From NCBI GenBank assembly GCA_937775205.1, contig CALKBX010000016.1, positions 1-50,991 on the forward strand: 50,991 nt of DNA, read 5' to 3'. Below the pieces are notes generated by a model. The model worked only from the letters and a program-made list of their open reading frames with translations. It was not told where the DNA came from and did not search any database. Of the stretch, positions 37,790 through 46,406 are shown one piece after another. This DNA comes from an uncultured Verrucomicrobiae bacterium. GTDB lineage: Bacteria > Verrucomicrobiota > Verrucomicrobiia > Limisphaerales > UBA1100. Position numbers and translations under genes: made by a program. Position 1 is the first letter of the stretch. Each line of letters opens with the position of its first letter.

Positions 37790-39112
37790 TCATTGGGCAG
37801 TTTTTTCCTTGGCTTCAGTCGCCCACGCGAGCGCTTCCTCGCGGGTGGATAATTCCTCGGCGAGTTGGTGGTCGCGGATTTCGTTTAGCAACTTGCCCAT
37901 CGGCGGGCCGGGTTTGATGCCCAACTCGATAAGATCGCGGCCGGTCACTAAAGGCTTGATGAGCGCGGGCATTTCTTCCAGCGCAGCTTGTTCGGCGCGC
38001 AGGAAATTGTAAATATCGAGCTTGGCGTGCGAGCCGAGGCAATCGATGCGGTGTTGTTCGAGTTCCAGCTCGAACGTGGGGCGCAGCAGCATTCGGCGGA
38101 GTTTGGCTTTGCGCATTTTGGGGGCGACGGCGAGATGCATATGCTCGCGCACGGTGAACACGATTTCGTCGATTTGTTTGCGCGGGAATTTCAGACGCAC
38201 GAGAATGACCTCGGCCATCTCCGCGCCGAGTTTGTCGTGGCCGTAATTGTGGATGCGGCCATCCTCGCCCACGGACGCAGTGGCGGGTTTCGCAATGTCG
38301 TGCAGGAGAATCGTCCACGGCAATTCCGCAGGCGCATCGGCGGGCATTTTATCGAGCATCAAACGGATGTGTTTGTACACGTCGCCTTCGGGATGATATT
38401 CGGGCGATTGCTCGCAGCCGATGGTGAGCATCATTTCGGGCAGCACGTGCGCAAGCAAACCGCTATCGCGCAGGAGGTCGAGCCCGCGCGCGGCGTGTGG
38501 CGGGCGGAAGAGTTTGAGTAGTTCGTCGCGAATGCGTTCGGCGCTAACGCGGTTGATATTTTCCGCGTGCTGTTGCACGGCGGCGAAGGTCGCGGGCTCG
38601 ATTTGGAAATCCAGTTGCGCGGCGAAGCGCACGGCGCGCAAGAGGCGCAGGTGATCTTCGCCAAAGCGCTCGGCGGGATCGCCGATGGTGCGCAGCACGC
38701 CGGCTTTCAAATCCGCCTCGCCGCCCACCCAATCGCGCAGTTCGTTGGTAACGGGATTTAGGAAGAGGCCGTTGATGGTGAAATCACGCCGGAGCGCATC
38801 GGCCTCGGCATCACCAAAAGTAACGCTGTCCGGCCGGCGTCCATCGGTGTAACCGCTCTCGGCGCGGAAGGTGGCGACCTCGAATTGCTCGCCGCCTTCG
38901 AGCACGAGCATCACGCCAAAACTTTTGCCCACGCCGATGGTTTTGGGAAAGATTGCCTCGACTTGTTCGGGCCGCGCATCAGTGGCGATGTCGAAATCCT
39001 TTGGCACGGCGCCGCGCAATTCATCGCGCACACAGCCGCCCACCAGCCACGCCTCGTGACCGGCGGCGTGCAACGTGCGCAGGATGCTGATGGCGATGTC
39101 GCGTGAATTCAT
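37790..39112 (-). CDS. cca: CCA tRNA nucleotidyltransferase / poly(A) polymerase family with HD domain
   Basis: Class II nucleotidyltransferase that adds or repairs the 3' CCA of tRNAs. 440 residues. Catalytic head: WLVGGCVRDELRGAVPKDFDIATDA, with the carboxylates of DFD, then RRDFTINGLFLNP and the RNA-binding RAVRFAAQLDFQIEP motif. An HD-type domain follows (WTILLHDIAKPATAS, YGHDKLGAEMAEVIL), so the enzyme may also have phosphohydrolase activity. CCA-adding versus poly(A) polymerase activity cannot be separated by eye. One tRNA here (Gln) encodes CCA, so repair may be its main role. It lies behind rpsU and its terminator. Confidence 0.9.
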   Translation of the reverse strand: MNSRDIAISILRTLHAAGHEAWLVGGCVRDELRGAVPKDFDIATDARPEQVEAIFPKTIGVGKSFGVMLVLEGGEQFEVATFRAESGYTDGRRPDSVTFGDAEADALRRDFTINGLFLNPVTNELRDWVGGEADLKAGVLRTIGDPAERFGEDHLRLLRAVRFAAQLDFQIEPATFAAVQQHAENINRVSAERIRDELLKLFRPPHAARGLDLLRDSGLLAHVLPEMMLTIGCEQSPEYHPEGDVYKHIRLMLDKMPADAPAELPWTILLHDIAKPATASVGEDGRIHNYGHDKLGAEMAEVILVRLKFPRKQIDEIVFTVREHMHLAVAPKMRKAKLRRMLLRPTFELELEQHRIDCLGSHAKLDIYNFLRAEQAALEEMPALIKPLVTGRDLIELGIKPGPPMGKLLNEIRDHQLAEELSTREEALAWATEAKEKTAQ

Positions 39113-39117
39113 TGTGG

Positions 39118-39143
39118 CAAAAAAAAATGCGCCCGCAGGCGCA
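39118..39143 (-). terminator. Terminator after rpsU
   Basis: On the minus strand TGCGCC-TGCG-GGCGCA (39143-39128) is followed by a run of Ts (the A-run at about 39119-39127). It lies between the rpsU stop and the cca start. Confidence 0.8.
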
Positions 39144-39177
39144 CTTGTTCAAATCAAAGGTCCGTGATGATCAAGGC

Positions 39178-39375
39178 CTAATAATCCGCGTAACGCGCGG
39201 CGAGCATAGCGGAGAACTTCGCCACTTTCATTTTGCGGCGTTTCTTTGCGCTAGGCTTCTCGAAGGCACGCCGATTACGGATGTCCTTGATGGTGCCCTC
39301 GCGATCGAGCTTCTTCTTCATACGCCGCAGTGCGCGCTCGACGGGTTCGCCTTTTTTTAATTTAATTTCTGTCAT
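39178..39375 (-). CDS. rpsU: 30S ribosomal protein S21
   Basis: A 65-residue, very basic protein with the S21 pattern: KKGEPVERALRRMKKKLDREG followed by RNRRAFEKPSAKKRRKMK. S21 helps the 30S subunit start translation. The start is preceded by GGAGGTGA 12 bases upstream and by a TTGACA/TATTGT promoter. The C-terminus (VAKFSAMLAARYADY) is slightly extended compared with enterobacterial S21. Confidence 0.95.
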   Translation of the reverse strand: MTEIKLKKGEPVERALRRMKKKLDREGTIKDIRNRRAFEKPSAKKRRKMKVAKFSAMLAARYADY

Positions 39376-39438
39376 TAACCTAAATTCACCTCCAAACCAT
39401 TAGGTTGTCCCGTTGGATTTTGACCCTCGGGGACGGGG

Positions 39439-39466
39439 ACAATAGCAAAGACAGCAGACGTGTCAA
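39439..39466 (-). promoter_or_regulatory. Strong promoter of rpsU
   Basis: On the minus strand TTGACA (39466-39461), a 16-base spacer, TATTGT (39444-39439). This leaves a leader of about 55-60 bases before rpsU. Confidence 0.65.
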
Positions 39467-39577
39467 TTCCAACCGCCTTCAAAATTGTGTAACGCACACC
39501 CCAAAACGGCGTCTGCCAAAATAACCGAGGTGGGAATCGCTCCAGTTTTCACTCAAAACTAAAGAAAACACGAAAAA

Positions 39578-41344
39578 ATGAAAAATTGTACACTTACAAT
39601 CGCCATGTTAACCGCTGGAATTGCGGTGATTTCAGGCAATGCCGAAGATCAAACTGGCCCGAAAACACTGTCAAAAAGCGAAATCACCAAGAAATATGAC
39701 CAAAACGGCGACGGAACGATGGATTATCGGGAGAAAATGACATTCCTCCGCAGTCTTGATGAAAATGGCCGAGCGGCTTATCGACGCGCATTTTTTTCAG
39801 ATAACCAACAGAAAAACGCGCAAAACAACAACCGCGATGCCGATTGGGCGCGCGAAGCAATTGAGCGCCACAACGCGTCGCGAGCACAAAACACCAGTCG
39901 AGCCGAAGGAAACGACCGGCGTGACAGCAGCCGCAAACCCCAAACTCGCAAACCTTCCTCCCGGGGTGACGACGCCCGCAAAGCGTGGGCCGAACGCGTG
40001 AAAAAATATCAGGAAGAGCGCGCCAAGGCAGCACAAGGCAGCAGCTCACAGGGTCGCGGTAACAGTCGCAGTTCTCAAAACCGCCAGCCTTCCACCCGCG
40101 AACAGGGTGGATCTCGTGAACAGGCAAACCGATTTGATCTGGAGGCAGTAAAACGGCGGCTGGATTACGGAGTTAAGGAGGGCTTGTTGACCCGCGATCA
40201 GGCCGGCAAGCTGATGGCCGAAGCAAAAAAACGCATAGAGGTTGACCAACGCGGGGGTAATGACCGTCGGGGGCAAGGCGCCAACAACGAGGGTCGTGGC
40301 CGTGAGAGCCAGTCCAATGATCGCCAAGATCAGGCCAGAAAGGGCTACGAAGTGAGGCGCAAACGCATTGAAGAAGGTGTCAGAAGTGGGAAAATTAAAC
40401 GCGAGGATGCAGTCAAGATGCTGGAAGATCTTCGTAAACACATGGCAGCCGCAAGTCGTGGCGGGGACAACAATGCCCGCACCAATCAACAAAGAGGTGG
40501 TGAAGGCAATGAGAGGAAAGAAAGAGAAGACGATCCGCGGGTGGCAAAATACAAAGCTGCAGAAAGAGCGCTTGCTGCGGCAGTAAAAGCTAAAAAACTT
40601 TCCAAGGAAGATGCTGAAAAGAAATTATTAGGCGTAAGAAAGCAGCTGTGGAGTAGTGACGCATCGCGTAGTTCTCAGTCAAAAAGCTCCCAATCAAGAG
40701 GATCATCCCGCTCACGCGCCCCGCAACGCTCATCCGGTACTGACTGGCGCAAAGCGATCGAAGAGCGCATGAAGAAAGCCCGCGATGACCGTGACCGTGC
40801 TGAAAGGAATTCCCGGGATCGGGGCAATGATCGTGGACACAGCGAGCGCGGAGAAGACATGCGCAAGGCATGGGAAGAACGTATTAAAAAATATCAAGCT
40901 GAACGCGCCAAAGCCGCCCAAAGTCGAGGCAGCAGCAGTTCTCAAAGCCGCCAGCCTTCCTCCCGTGAACAAGCCCAAAAAGCATGGGCCGAGCGCATTA
41001 AGAAATATCAAGCCGAACGCGCCAAAGCCGCCCAAAGCCGTGGCAGCAGAAGCTCACAAAGTCGTGGAAGCAGCCGCAGCTCACAGCAACGGCGCCCCTC
41101 GGGTGATGACATTCGCAAAGCCATTGCCGAGCGCATCAAGCAATTTGCCGAATCCCGCAAAAAAATGAGCCCACAACGCGGTGGTACTCGTAGCCCGCAA
41201 AGTCACGGCCCACAACGCGGTGGTGATCGTCGCCCACAAGGTCACGGCCCACAACGCGGTGGTGATCGTCGCCCGCAAGGTCACGGCCCACAACGCGGTG
41301 GTGACTCGTCGCCCGCAAGGTCACGGCCCACAACGCGGTGGTGA
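39578..41344 (+). CDS. Secreted EF-hand protein with charged repeat modules
   Basis: At least 588 residues, exported by a signal peptide (about 1-22). A canonical EF-hand calcium loop, DQNGDGTMDYRE, occupies residues 41-52. The rest is low-complexity, rich in Arg, Ser, Gln, Lys and Ala, but modular. One module, RKAWAERIKKYQAERAKAAQ followed by an RGSSxSQSRQPS linker, occurs three times with two or three diverged copies. Another, of the form AVKxGKLxxEDAxKxLxxLRKxL, occurs three times (residues about 188-222, 260-295, 325-358). The C-terminus is a tandem GPQRGGDRRPQGH repeat encoded by 39-bp units. Two 40-bp units shift the frame, so the listed stop at 41344 is doubtful; other frames run to 41533 or 41565, next to the terminator. 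Function unknown: a calcium-responsive, cationic surface or matrix protein is a guess. Confidence 0.75.
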   Translation: MKNCTLTIAMLTAGIAVISGNAEDQTGPKTLSKSEITKKYDQNGDGTMDYREKMTFLRSLDENGRAAYRRAFFSDNQQKNAQNNNRDADWAREAIERHNASRAQNTSRAEGNDRRDSSRKPQTRKPSSRGDDARKAWAERVKKYQEERAKAAQGSSSQGRGNSRSSQNRQPSTREQGGSREQANRFDLEAVKRRLDYGVKEGLLTRDQAGKLMAEAKKRIEVDQRGGNDRRGQGANNEGRGRESQSNDRQDQARKGYEVRRKRIEEGVRSGKIKREDAVKMLEDLRKHMAAASRGGDNNARTNQQRGGEGNERKEREDDPRVAKYKAAERALAAAVKAKKLSKEDAEKKLLGVRKQLWSSDASRSSQSKSSQSRGSSRSRAPQRSSGTDWRKAIEERMKKARDDRDRAERNSRDRGNDRGHSERGEDMRKAWEERIKKYQAERAKAAQSRGSSSSQSRQPSSREQAQKAWAERIKKYQAERAKAAQSRGSRSSQSRGSSRSSQQRRPSGDDIRKAIAERIKQFAESRKKMSPQRGGTRSPQSHGPQRGGDRRPQGHGPQRGGDRRPQGHGPQRGGDSSPARSRPTTRW

Positions 41345-41492
41345 TCGTCGCCCGCAAGGTCACGGCCCACAACGCGGTGGTGACTCGTCGCCCGCAAGGT
41401 CACGGCCCACAACGCGGTGGTACTCGTAGCCCGCAAGGTCACGGCCCACAACGCGGTGGTACTCGTAGCCCGCAAAGTCACGGCCACACGCG
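41170..41492. repeat. Tandem 39-bp repeat, about eight units
   Basis: Units run CCCACAACGCGGTGGT followed by GATCGTCGCCCGCAAGGTCACGG or ACTCGTAGCCCGCAAAGTCACGG-type halves. Two units (extra base near 41303 and near 41382) are 40 bp and read GGTGGTGACTCG, a hybrid of the two subtypes. The last unit has lost two bases. The unit codes for 13 residues. Confidence 0.85.
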
Positions 41493-41550
41493 GTGGTATC
41501 GTGGTCCGCACGGGTGGCCCGCGGGGGCGATAGTTAGTCATCACTTCCAC

Positions 41551-41581
41551 AGCCATCGGGGATAACCCGGTGGCTTTTTTC
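41551..41581 (+). terminator. Terminator after the EF-hand repeat protein
   Basis: AGCCATCGGG pairs with CCCGGTGGCT (one G-U) around a short loop and is followed by six Ts. A TAA in the loop (41563-41565) could be the stop of the repeat protein in one frame. Confidence 0.8.
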
Positions 41582-41621
41582 GTGGGTTGAACGGCTGGCT
41601 CTGTTATCAACAGCGCGATGG

Positions 41622-42200
41622 ATGCGAGGTGCAACGGACAAGGAGCTGATTGCGGAGGTGCTGGAAGGCAACCCGGAAAGTTTCGAGCCGTTGGTGGTGA
41701 AGTATCAGCCGCGCGTGTTCGCCATCGCACGGCGGTACGCGCGCCGCGAGGATGAGGTGGAGGACATCGTGCAGACGGTGTTTATGAAGGCGTACAGCAA
41801 GCTGTCGAGCTATCGGGGCGATGCGCCTTTCGAGCATTGGCTCATGCGGACGGCGACGTTTACGTGCTACGATTTTTTGCGAAAACATCAGCGCAATCGC
41901 GAGTGGAATGCCACGGATTTATCCACTGAAGAAAATGAATGGCTGGAAAATGTGGGGGAAGATACAACCGAAAAAGAGGCTAATCAATCGGCTGCAAAGG
42001 CGCTGGTGGATCGCTTGCTGGAGAGCTTGAAACCGGATGATCGGATGATTATTACGATGCTGGATTTGGAGCAGAAATCGGTAAAGGAAATCGCAAAATT
42101 GACTGATTTTACGGAGTCAAACGTGAAAGTGCGGGCCCATCGCGCCCGAGATAAAATGAAGAAAATCCTGGCCACTCTGGCCCCGGAAAAGTACCTGTAA
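41622..42200 (+). CDS. ECF-family sigma factor
   Basis: 192 residues. Region 2 (about 25-92) has LVVKYQPRVFAIARRYARREDEVEDIVQTVFMKAYSKL and FEHWLMRTATFTCYDFLRKHQR. Region 4 (about 135-185) has LKPDDRMIITMLDLEQKSVKEIAKLTDF with the recognition helix TESNVKVRAHRARDKM. There is no region 3, as expected for ECF sigma factors. It heads a three-gene group with a one-helix membrane protein and an LTxxQ periplasmic protein, the common layout of envelope-stress circuits. The ATG at 41622 is used; the nearby ATG at 41618 is out of frame. Confidence 0.92.
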   Translation: MRGATDKELIAEVLEGNPESFEPLVVKYQPRVFAIARRYARREDEVEDIVQTVFMKAYSKLSSYRGDAPFEHWLMRTATFTCYDFLRKHQRNREWNATDLSTEENEWLENVGEDTTEKEANQSAAKALVDRLLESLKPDDRMIITMLDLEQKSVKEIAKLTDFTESNVKVRAHRARDKMKKILATLAPEKYL

Positions 42201-42236
42201 CCGCGCCGGCAAACGGGCCGTCTGCATAATAGAACG

Positions 42237-42593
42237 ATGAAGAAGATAGAGGACATTTTAGAGCGGTTGCTGGCCGAAACGCGGGAAATTCCGGCAAACG
42301 ACCGGGTGCCGTACGCCTTCGAGAAGCGCATTATGGCGCATATCAAAGAAGCCCCCGCCACCTTAGCTGATGCTTGGTCAGTTTGGGCGCAGTCACTTTG
42401 GAAAGCCGTAGTGCCCTGCCTCGCCGTTTTGGTGATGGTGGCGGTCTGGATGAAAGCTCCCGCCGATGGCTCCGGTGCCACCACGCCACAAGGCAATGCC
42501 GCTCCGGCGGTCGCAAATTTCGAAGCCCCCGGTGAAGAGGATTTGGAAAGCATTGTGATGCTTGCCATCGATCCGGATTCCACTGGCGAATAA
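42237..42593 (+). CDS. Single-helix membrane protein, probable anti-sigma factor
   Basis: 118 residues. The N-terminal 60 are cytoplasmic and charged (MKKIEDILERLLAETREIP, then FEKRIMAHIKEAP). One transmembrane helix follows (KAVVPCLAVLVMVAVW, about 57-73), then a short periplasmic tail ending EEDLESIVMLAIDPDS. Lying 36 bases after an ECF sigma gene and before an LTxxQ gene, it fits the anti-sigma slot, but there is no zinc-binding HxxxCxxC motif, so it would be a non-ZAS type. The identification rests on context. Confidence 0.65.
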   Translation: MKKIEDILERLLAETREIPANDRVPYAFEKRIMAHIKEAPATLADAWSVWAQSLWKAVVPCLAVLVMVAVWMKAPADGSGATTPQGNAAPAVANFEAPGEEDLESIVMLAIDPDSTGE

Positions 42594-42609
42594 CGCCGAA
42601 TAATTTCTG

Positions 42610-43174
42610 ATGCATCAATGGAAGGTCATTCTGGCCACCGTGCTGATCTTCGGCAGCGGTGTGGGCACGGGGCATTTGCTCAGCCGCGCAATGTCCCGAA
42701 CCCGCCTCAACCGAAATCTGGACGGCAAGTTTTCACCGGCCTAATCTCAAAATCCAACAGACTTTCAGCCTGCCGCAGCGCGCCCGATGATGTTCCGGTC
42801 GCACGGGTATCTCGATAATCACCTCAAGCTCACCGACGAGCAAAAAGAGCAGATTGCTCAAAATCCGCAAAGCGGGCCACGACCGCGTGCGCGAATTCGG
42901 CAAACCCTTTCGCGAGCAAATCATCGCCGAAGACCAGCGGGTGCGGGAAGAAATCCGCGCCCTCCTCACGCCCGAACAAGCGCGGACCTTTGACGGACTG
43001 CCGCACTTTCGAATCAACCCCGAACCCGGACGGCCCGGTGCCGGTCGCCCGCCGCCCGCCCCGACTGCCACACATCCAACGACCCGCGCCCGCCCCGGCA
43101 AATCGCGCCCGAACCCCGGCCACGCCTCCCTCCCCCCAAACCACCGGCCAATTCAAGCCCAAAGCCGCGCGTAG
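42610..43174 (+). pseudogene. LTxxQ (Spy/CpxP-like) periplasmic protein, disrupted
   Basis: The pieces of one protein are visible. The first frame starts with a signal-anchor (MHQWKVILATVLIFGSGVGTGHLL). An in-frame TAA interrupts at 42742. The same frame then continues with RSHGYLDNHLKLTDEQKEQI, containing the first LTxxQ-type motif. At about 42857 the frame shifts by one base to LKIRKAGHDRVREFGKPF and ALLTPEQARTF, the second motif, then a proline-rich tail ending at 43174. Such proteins sense or buffer envelope stress and metals, and often follow an ECF sigma/anti-sigma pair. The two lesions mean a true pseudogene is possible; sequence error could explain the frameshift but would need a second error for the stop. 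Confidence 0.6.
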
Positions 43175-43223
43175 CTCTTCCGTTAGCTTGAAGCGCGGCT
43201 GATTCTCCAGCACACTCCGCCCA

Positions 43224-44399
43224 ATGCGCGAGACGCTCCGTGCCTGGCAGGAACAATTTGAAACCTTCGCGCTGGAGGTGATTTTCAACGAGCGCCGCGG
43301 CAAACGCGCCACGGCTTTGCGCGGGTTGCTTTTTTGTCTCTCCAAGGTTTTCCTCGTTGGCGTCAAGGGCCGCCGTTGGCTTTATGAGGCCCGCATCATT
43401 CGCGATCACCCGCTCGGCGTGCAGGTCATCACCGTGGGCAACCTCACCGTGGGCGGCACCGGCAAGACGCCCGTCGTGGAAAAATTCGCCCGCGTGCTGC
43501 AGGATCACGGCCGCAAAGTCGCCATCCTCTCGCGCGGCTATCGCTCCAAACCGCCGCCCCTCCTGCAGCGACTGCGCGCCAAGTTGTTGTTTCAGGAAGA
43601 CAACACCCCGCCCCGCGTGGTTTCCGATGCCAAAAACCTCCTGCTCAATTCCGAAGACGCTGGCGACGAGCCGTATATGCTCGCCTCCAATCTCAAAGAC
43701 GTTGTCGTGCTGGTGGACAAAGATCGCGTGAAGTCCGGCCGCTATGCCATCGAGAAATTCGGCTGCGATACGCTGCTGCTCGATGATGGTTTCCAATACT
43801 GGAAACTCGCCGGCCGCCGCCGAGATATTGTACTCATCGACGCCCAACAGCCTTTCGGCAACGAGCATCTCCTCCCGCGCGGCACGCTGCGCGAGCCCGT
43901 GCAGAACCTCAAACGCGCCGACACCATTTTCATCACCAAAAGCAACGGCGACACCGCCGCCCTCCGCGCCCGCATCCGCAAGCACAACCCGCAAGCGGGA
44001 ATCATCGAGTGCATCCACTGGCCGCTGTTTTTTCAGGACGTCTTCAACCCCGACCAACGCGAGCAAATCGGATGGCTCAAAGGCCGCAAAATCGCAACCC
44101 TCAGCGGCATCGCGCAGCCCGAGAGTTTTGAAAACAGCCTCGCCGATCAGGGCGCGGAGTTGGTGTACACCAAACGCTTCGCCGATCATCACCGCTTCAC
44201 TCAACAGGAACTGCTCAACACCATCAACCGCGCCAAAAAACGCCGCGCCGAAGTCATCATCACCACCCAAAAAGACGCCGTCCGCTTCCCCAAACTCGAC
44301 CGCGTGGATCTCCCCATTTATTATATGCGCGTGGAAATAAAAATCCTCAACGGGGCCAAGGACTTTGATGACTGCGTCCGCAAGATCCGCTTTCGCTAA
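43224..44399 (+). CDS. lpxK: Tetraacyldisaccharide 4'-kinase
   Basis: Inner-membrane-associated kinase that phosphorylates the 4' position of the lipid A precursor. 391 residues. The P-loop is [16 protein letters not shown] (about residues 72-87), preceded by the amphipathic membrane-contact helix region ([24 protein letters not shown]). The [10 protein letters not shown] motif and LPRGTLREP are typical, and [10 protein letters not shown] lies near the C-terminus. Sited directly before an acyltransferase and a heptosyltransferase gene, it forms a lipid A/core operon. The start is the ATG at 43224, giving a normal length. Confidence 0.94.
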   Translation: MRETLRAWQEQFETFALEVIFNERRGKRATALRGLLFCLSKVFLVGVKGRRWLYEARIIRDHPLGVQVITVGNLTVGGTGKTPVVEKFARVLQDHGRKVAILSRGYRSKPPPLLQRLRAKLLFQEDNTPPRVVSDAKNLLLNSEDAGDEPYMLASNLKDVVVLVDKDRVKSGRYAIEKFGCDTLLLDDGFQYWKLAGRRRDIVLIDAQQPFGNEHLLPRGTLREPVQNLKRADTIFITKSNGDTAALRARIRKHNPQAGIIECIHWPLFFQDVFNPDQREQIGWLKGRKIATLSGIAQPESFENSLADQGAELVYTKRFADHHRFTQQELLNTINRAKKRRAEVIITTQKDAVRFPKLDRVDLPIYYMRVEIKILNGAKDFDDCVRKIRFR

Positions 44400-44409
44400 C
44401 TGAACGGAG

Positions 44410-45468
44410 ATGGAAACCTGCCTTTACCTTTTCGCCCGCGCCCTCGTTGCCATCGCGCAATGCCTGCCGCTGCGCTGCCTCGCCCGCCTCGGCCGATGCG
44501 CCGGGGCACTCGCGTGGCACCTTGACCGACGACACCGCCAAGTGGCGCTGGAAAATTTGGCCGCCAGTTTTCCAGAAAAACCTACCGACGAAATCCGCGC
44601 GATCGCCAAGGAAAATTTCCGGCGCCTTGGCGAAACCTACGCCTGCATTCTCAAGACCGGCACCATGAACGCCGAAGCCATTTCAAAAATCCTGGAAATC
44701 GAAGGCTACGCGCAACTGGAAAAAATCCTGCAAGCCAATCCGGACGAACGCATCCTGCTCGCCGTCGGCCACTTCGGAAATTTCGAACTCTTCGCGTGGA
44801 TGAAACTCGCCGTGCCCTCCGGCCAAGTCGTCACCACCTATCGCGGCCTCCGCCAGCGGAAATTGACCGAGCTAATGCTCGCGCTGCGCAAAGCCTCCGG
44901 CTGCCTCTATTTCGAGCGCCGCAACGAAGGTGCGCAGCTCAAGGAAACCATGAAACGACCCTCCATCCTACTCGGCCTATTGGCCGATCAACACGCCGGT
45001 GATAGCGGCTTGCGGTTGCCGGTGTTCGGCCGCGAAGCCTCCGTCAGCGCCGCGCCCGCCGTGATGGCCAAGCGTTATGGTTGCCGCCTGTTTCCATCCG
45101 CCTGTTTTCGCACCAGCCTCGGACGCTGGAAACTGGAACTCGGCGAAGAAATCCCACTGCGCGAAAACGGAAAACGCCGCACCACCGAAGCCATCACCCG
45201 CGACATCATCACCGCGCAGGAAGACTACATCCGCCGCGACCCCGCCAATTGGTTCTGGGTGCACAACCGCTGGAAACCCCGCCCCAACCCGATCCGACCG
45301 AATGAGCGCGCCAAACAACATTCTCATCCGCGGCGTCAATTGGCTCGGCGATGCCATTATGGCCTTGCCCGCCATCGATCGATTACGCGAAGCACATCCC
45401 GAAGCACGGCTCACACTGCTCACCCACGAAAAACTCGCCGGCCTGTGGGAAGGCGCCGAGCACTTTAA
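44410..45468 (+). CDS. LpxL/HtrB-family lipid A acyltransferase
   Basis: Membrane acyltransferase that adds a secondary acyl chain to lipid A. The catalytic HxxxxE motif is in AVGHFGNFELF (His at about residue 119), followed by the YRGLRQRKL and LLADQHAGDSG motifs and the family terminus NWFWVHNRWKPRP near residue 290. Family similarity ends at about residue 297, where ATGA of waaF lies; the listed frame instead continues for 55 residues of arginine-rich sequence across waaF. A missing base near 45295 would restore a stop at that ATGA. The true protein may thus end at about 45305. LpxL versus LpxM type cannot be decided. Confidence 0.85.
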   Translation: METCLYLFARALVAIAQCLPLRCLARLGRCAGALAWHLDRRHRQVALENLAASFPEKPTDEIRAIAKENFRRLGETYACILKTGTMNAEAISKILEIEGYAQLEKILQANPDERILLAVGHFGNFELFAWMKLAVPSGQVVTTYRGLRQRKLTELMLALRKASGCLYFERRNEGAQLKETMKRPSILLGLLADQHAGDSGLRLPVFGREASVSAAPAVMAKRYGCRLFPSACFRTSLGRWKLELGEEIPLRENGKRRTTEAITRDIITAQEDYIRRDPANWFWVHNRWKPRPNPIRPNERAKQHSHPRRQLARRCHYGLARHRSITRSTSRSTAHTAHPRKTRRPVGRRRAL

Positions 45469-46360
45469 TGAAGTGCTCACTTTTGAGAAGAGCGAATCCC
45501 CCTTCATCATCGGTCAGCGCCTACGCGAACATCAGTTCGACACCGCCCTCATCCTGCCCAATTCACCCCGCAGCGCGCTCGAGTGCTGGCACGCAAACAT
45601 CCCTCGCCGCATCGGCTACGCCAGCCGCTGGCGCAAATGGTTTCTCACTGACCCCATCGCCCCCCACCCACACGCCGTGCCCATGCACAAGCGGCTGCCG
45701 CTGGACATCGAGTACCGCATCACCAACAATCTCCCGCCCGAAAAATATCCCGCGCGCGCCCATCACATTCACCAGTATCTCCACTTGGCAAAACAACTCG
45801 GCGCAAGCGACGAGCCCACGGCACCCACGCTGCGCCTAAAGACACCACCTTCAAAAAATTCCGGCAACCCCAAAATCGGCCTCATCGCCGGTGCCGAATA
45901 CGGCCCCGCCAAGCGCTGGCCCACGGCGCATTTCATCGAAGCCGCCAAAATCCTCATCGAAAAACACCAAGCCCAATTGCTCCTGCTCGGCGGCAAAGGC
46001 GATGTGGAAACCGCAACCGAAATCACCGAAGCACTCCCCGCCAAACACACCACCAACCTCGCCGGCAAAACATCGCTCACCCAACTCGTCACCACCCTCG
46101 CCGAATGCAACGCCGTACTCACCAACGACACCGGCCCCATGCACGTCGCGGCCGCCGTGGGCACACCGGTCATCGCCCCTTTTGGCAGCACCAGCCCCGA
46201 ACTCACCGCGCCCGGTTTGCCCGGTGACAATGCACACCAATTCCTCCGCACCACCGCCCCCTGCTCCCCCTGTTTTCTAAAAAAATGCCCCATCGATCTG
46301 CGCTGTCTCAACAGCATCACCCCCGACCAAGCCGCCACCGCCGTGGCGCGCGTCCTCTAG
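45302..46360 (+). CDS. waaF: ADP-heptose:LPS heptosyltransferase (WaaF type)
   Basis: GT9-family glycosyltransferase that adds heptose to the LPS inner core. 352 residues. N-terminal acceptor domain: NILIRGVNWLGDAIMALPAI, typical of heptosyltransferase II. C-terminal ADP-heptose domain: IGLIAGAEYGPAKRWP, LLLLGGKGDVE, LAGKTSLTQL and NDTGPMHVAAAVGTPVIAPFGSTSPELTAP. The CSPCFLKKCP cysteine segment near the end is also typical. The ATG at 45302 gives the canonical N-terminus. It follows lpxK and the acyltransferase in one operon. Confidence 0.92.
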   Translation: MSAPNNILIRGVNWLGDAIMALPAIDRLREAHPEARLTLLTHEKLAGLWEGAEHFNEVLTFEKSESPFIIGQRLREHQFDTALILPNSPRSALECWHANIPRRIGYASRWRKWFLTDPIAPHPHAVPMHKRLPLDIEYRITNNLPPEKYPARAHHIHQYLHLAKQLGASDEPTAPTLRLKTPPSKNSGNPKIGLIAGAEYGPAKRWPTAHFIEAAKILIEKHQAQLLLLGGKGDVETATEITEALPAKHTTNLAGKTSLTQLVTTLAECNAVLTNDTGPMHVAAAVGTPVIAPFGSTSPELTAPGLPGDNAHQFLRTTAPCSPCFLKKCPIDLRCLNSITPDQAATAVARVL

Positions 46361-46406
46361 CTCCGCCCTTGCGCCTCCCGCCCGCGTGCGCTTAACTTGT
46401 GCCCGC

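Noticed and set aside
41170..41492. CRISPR array
   Set aside because: The units are contiguous 39-bp repeats with no unique spacers, and they encode a protein repeat.
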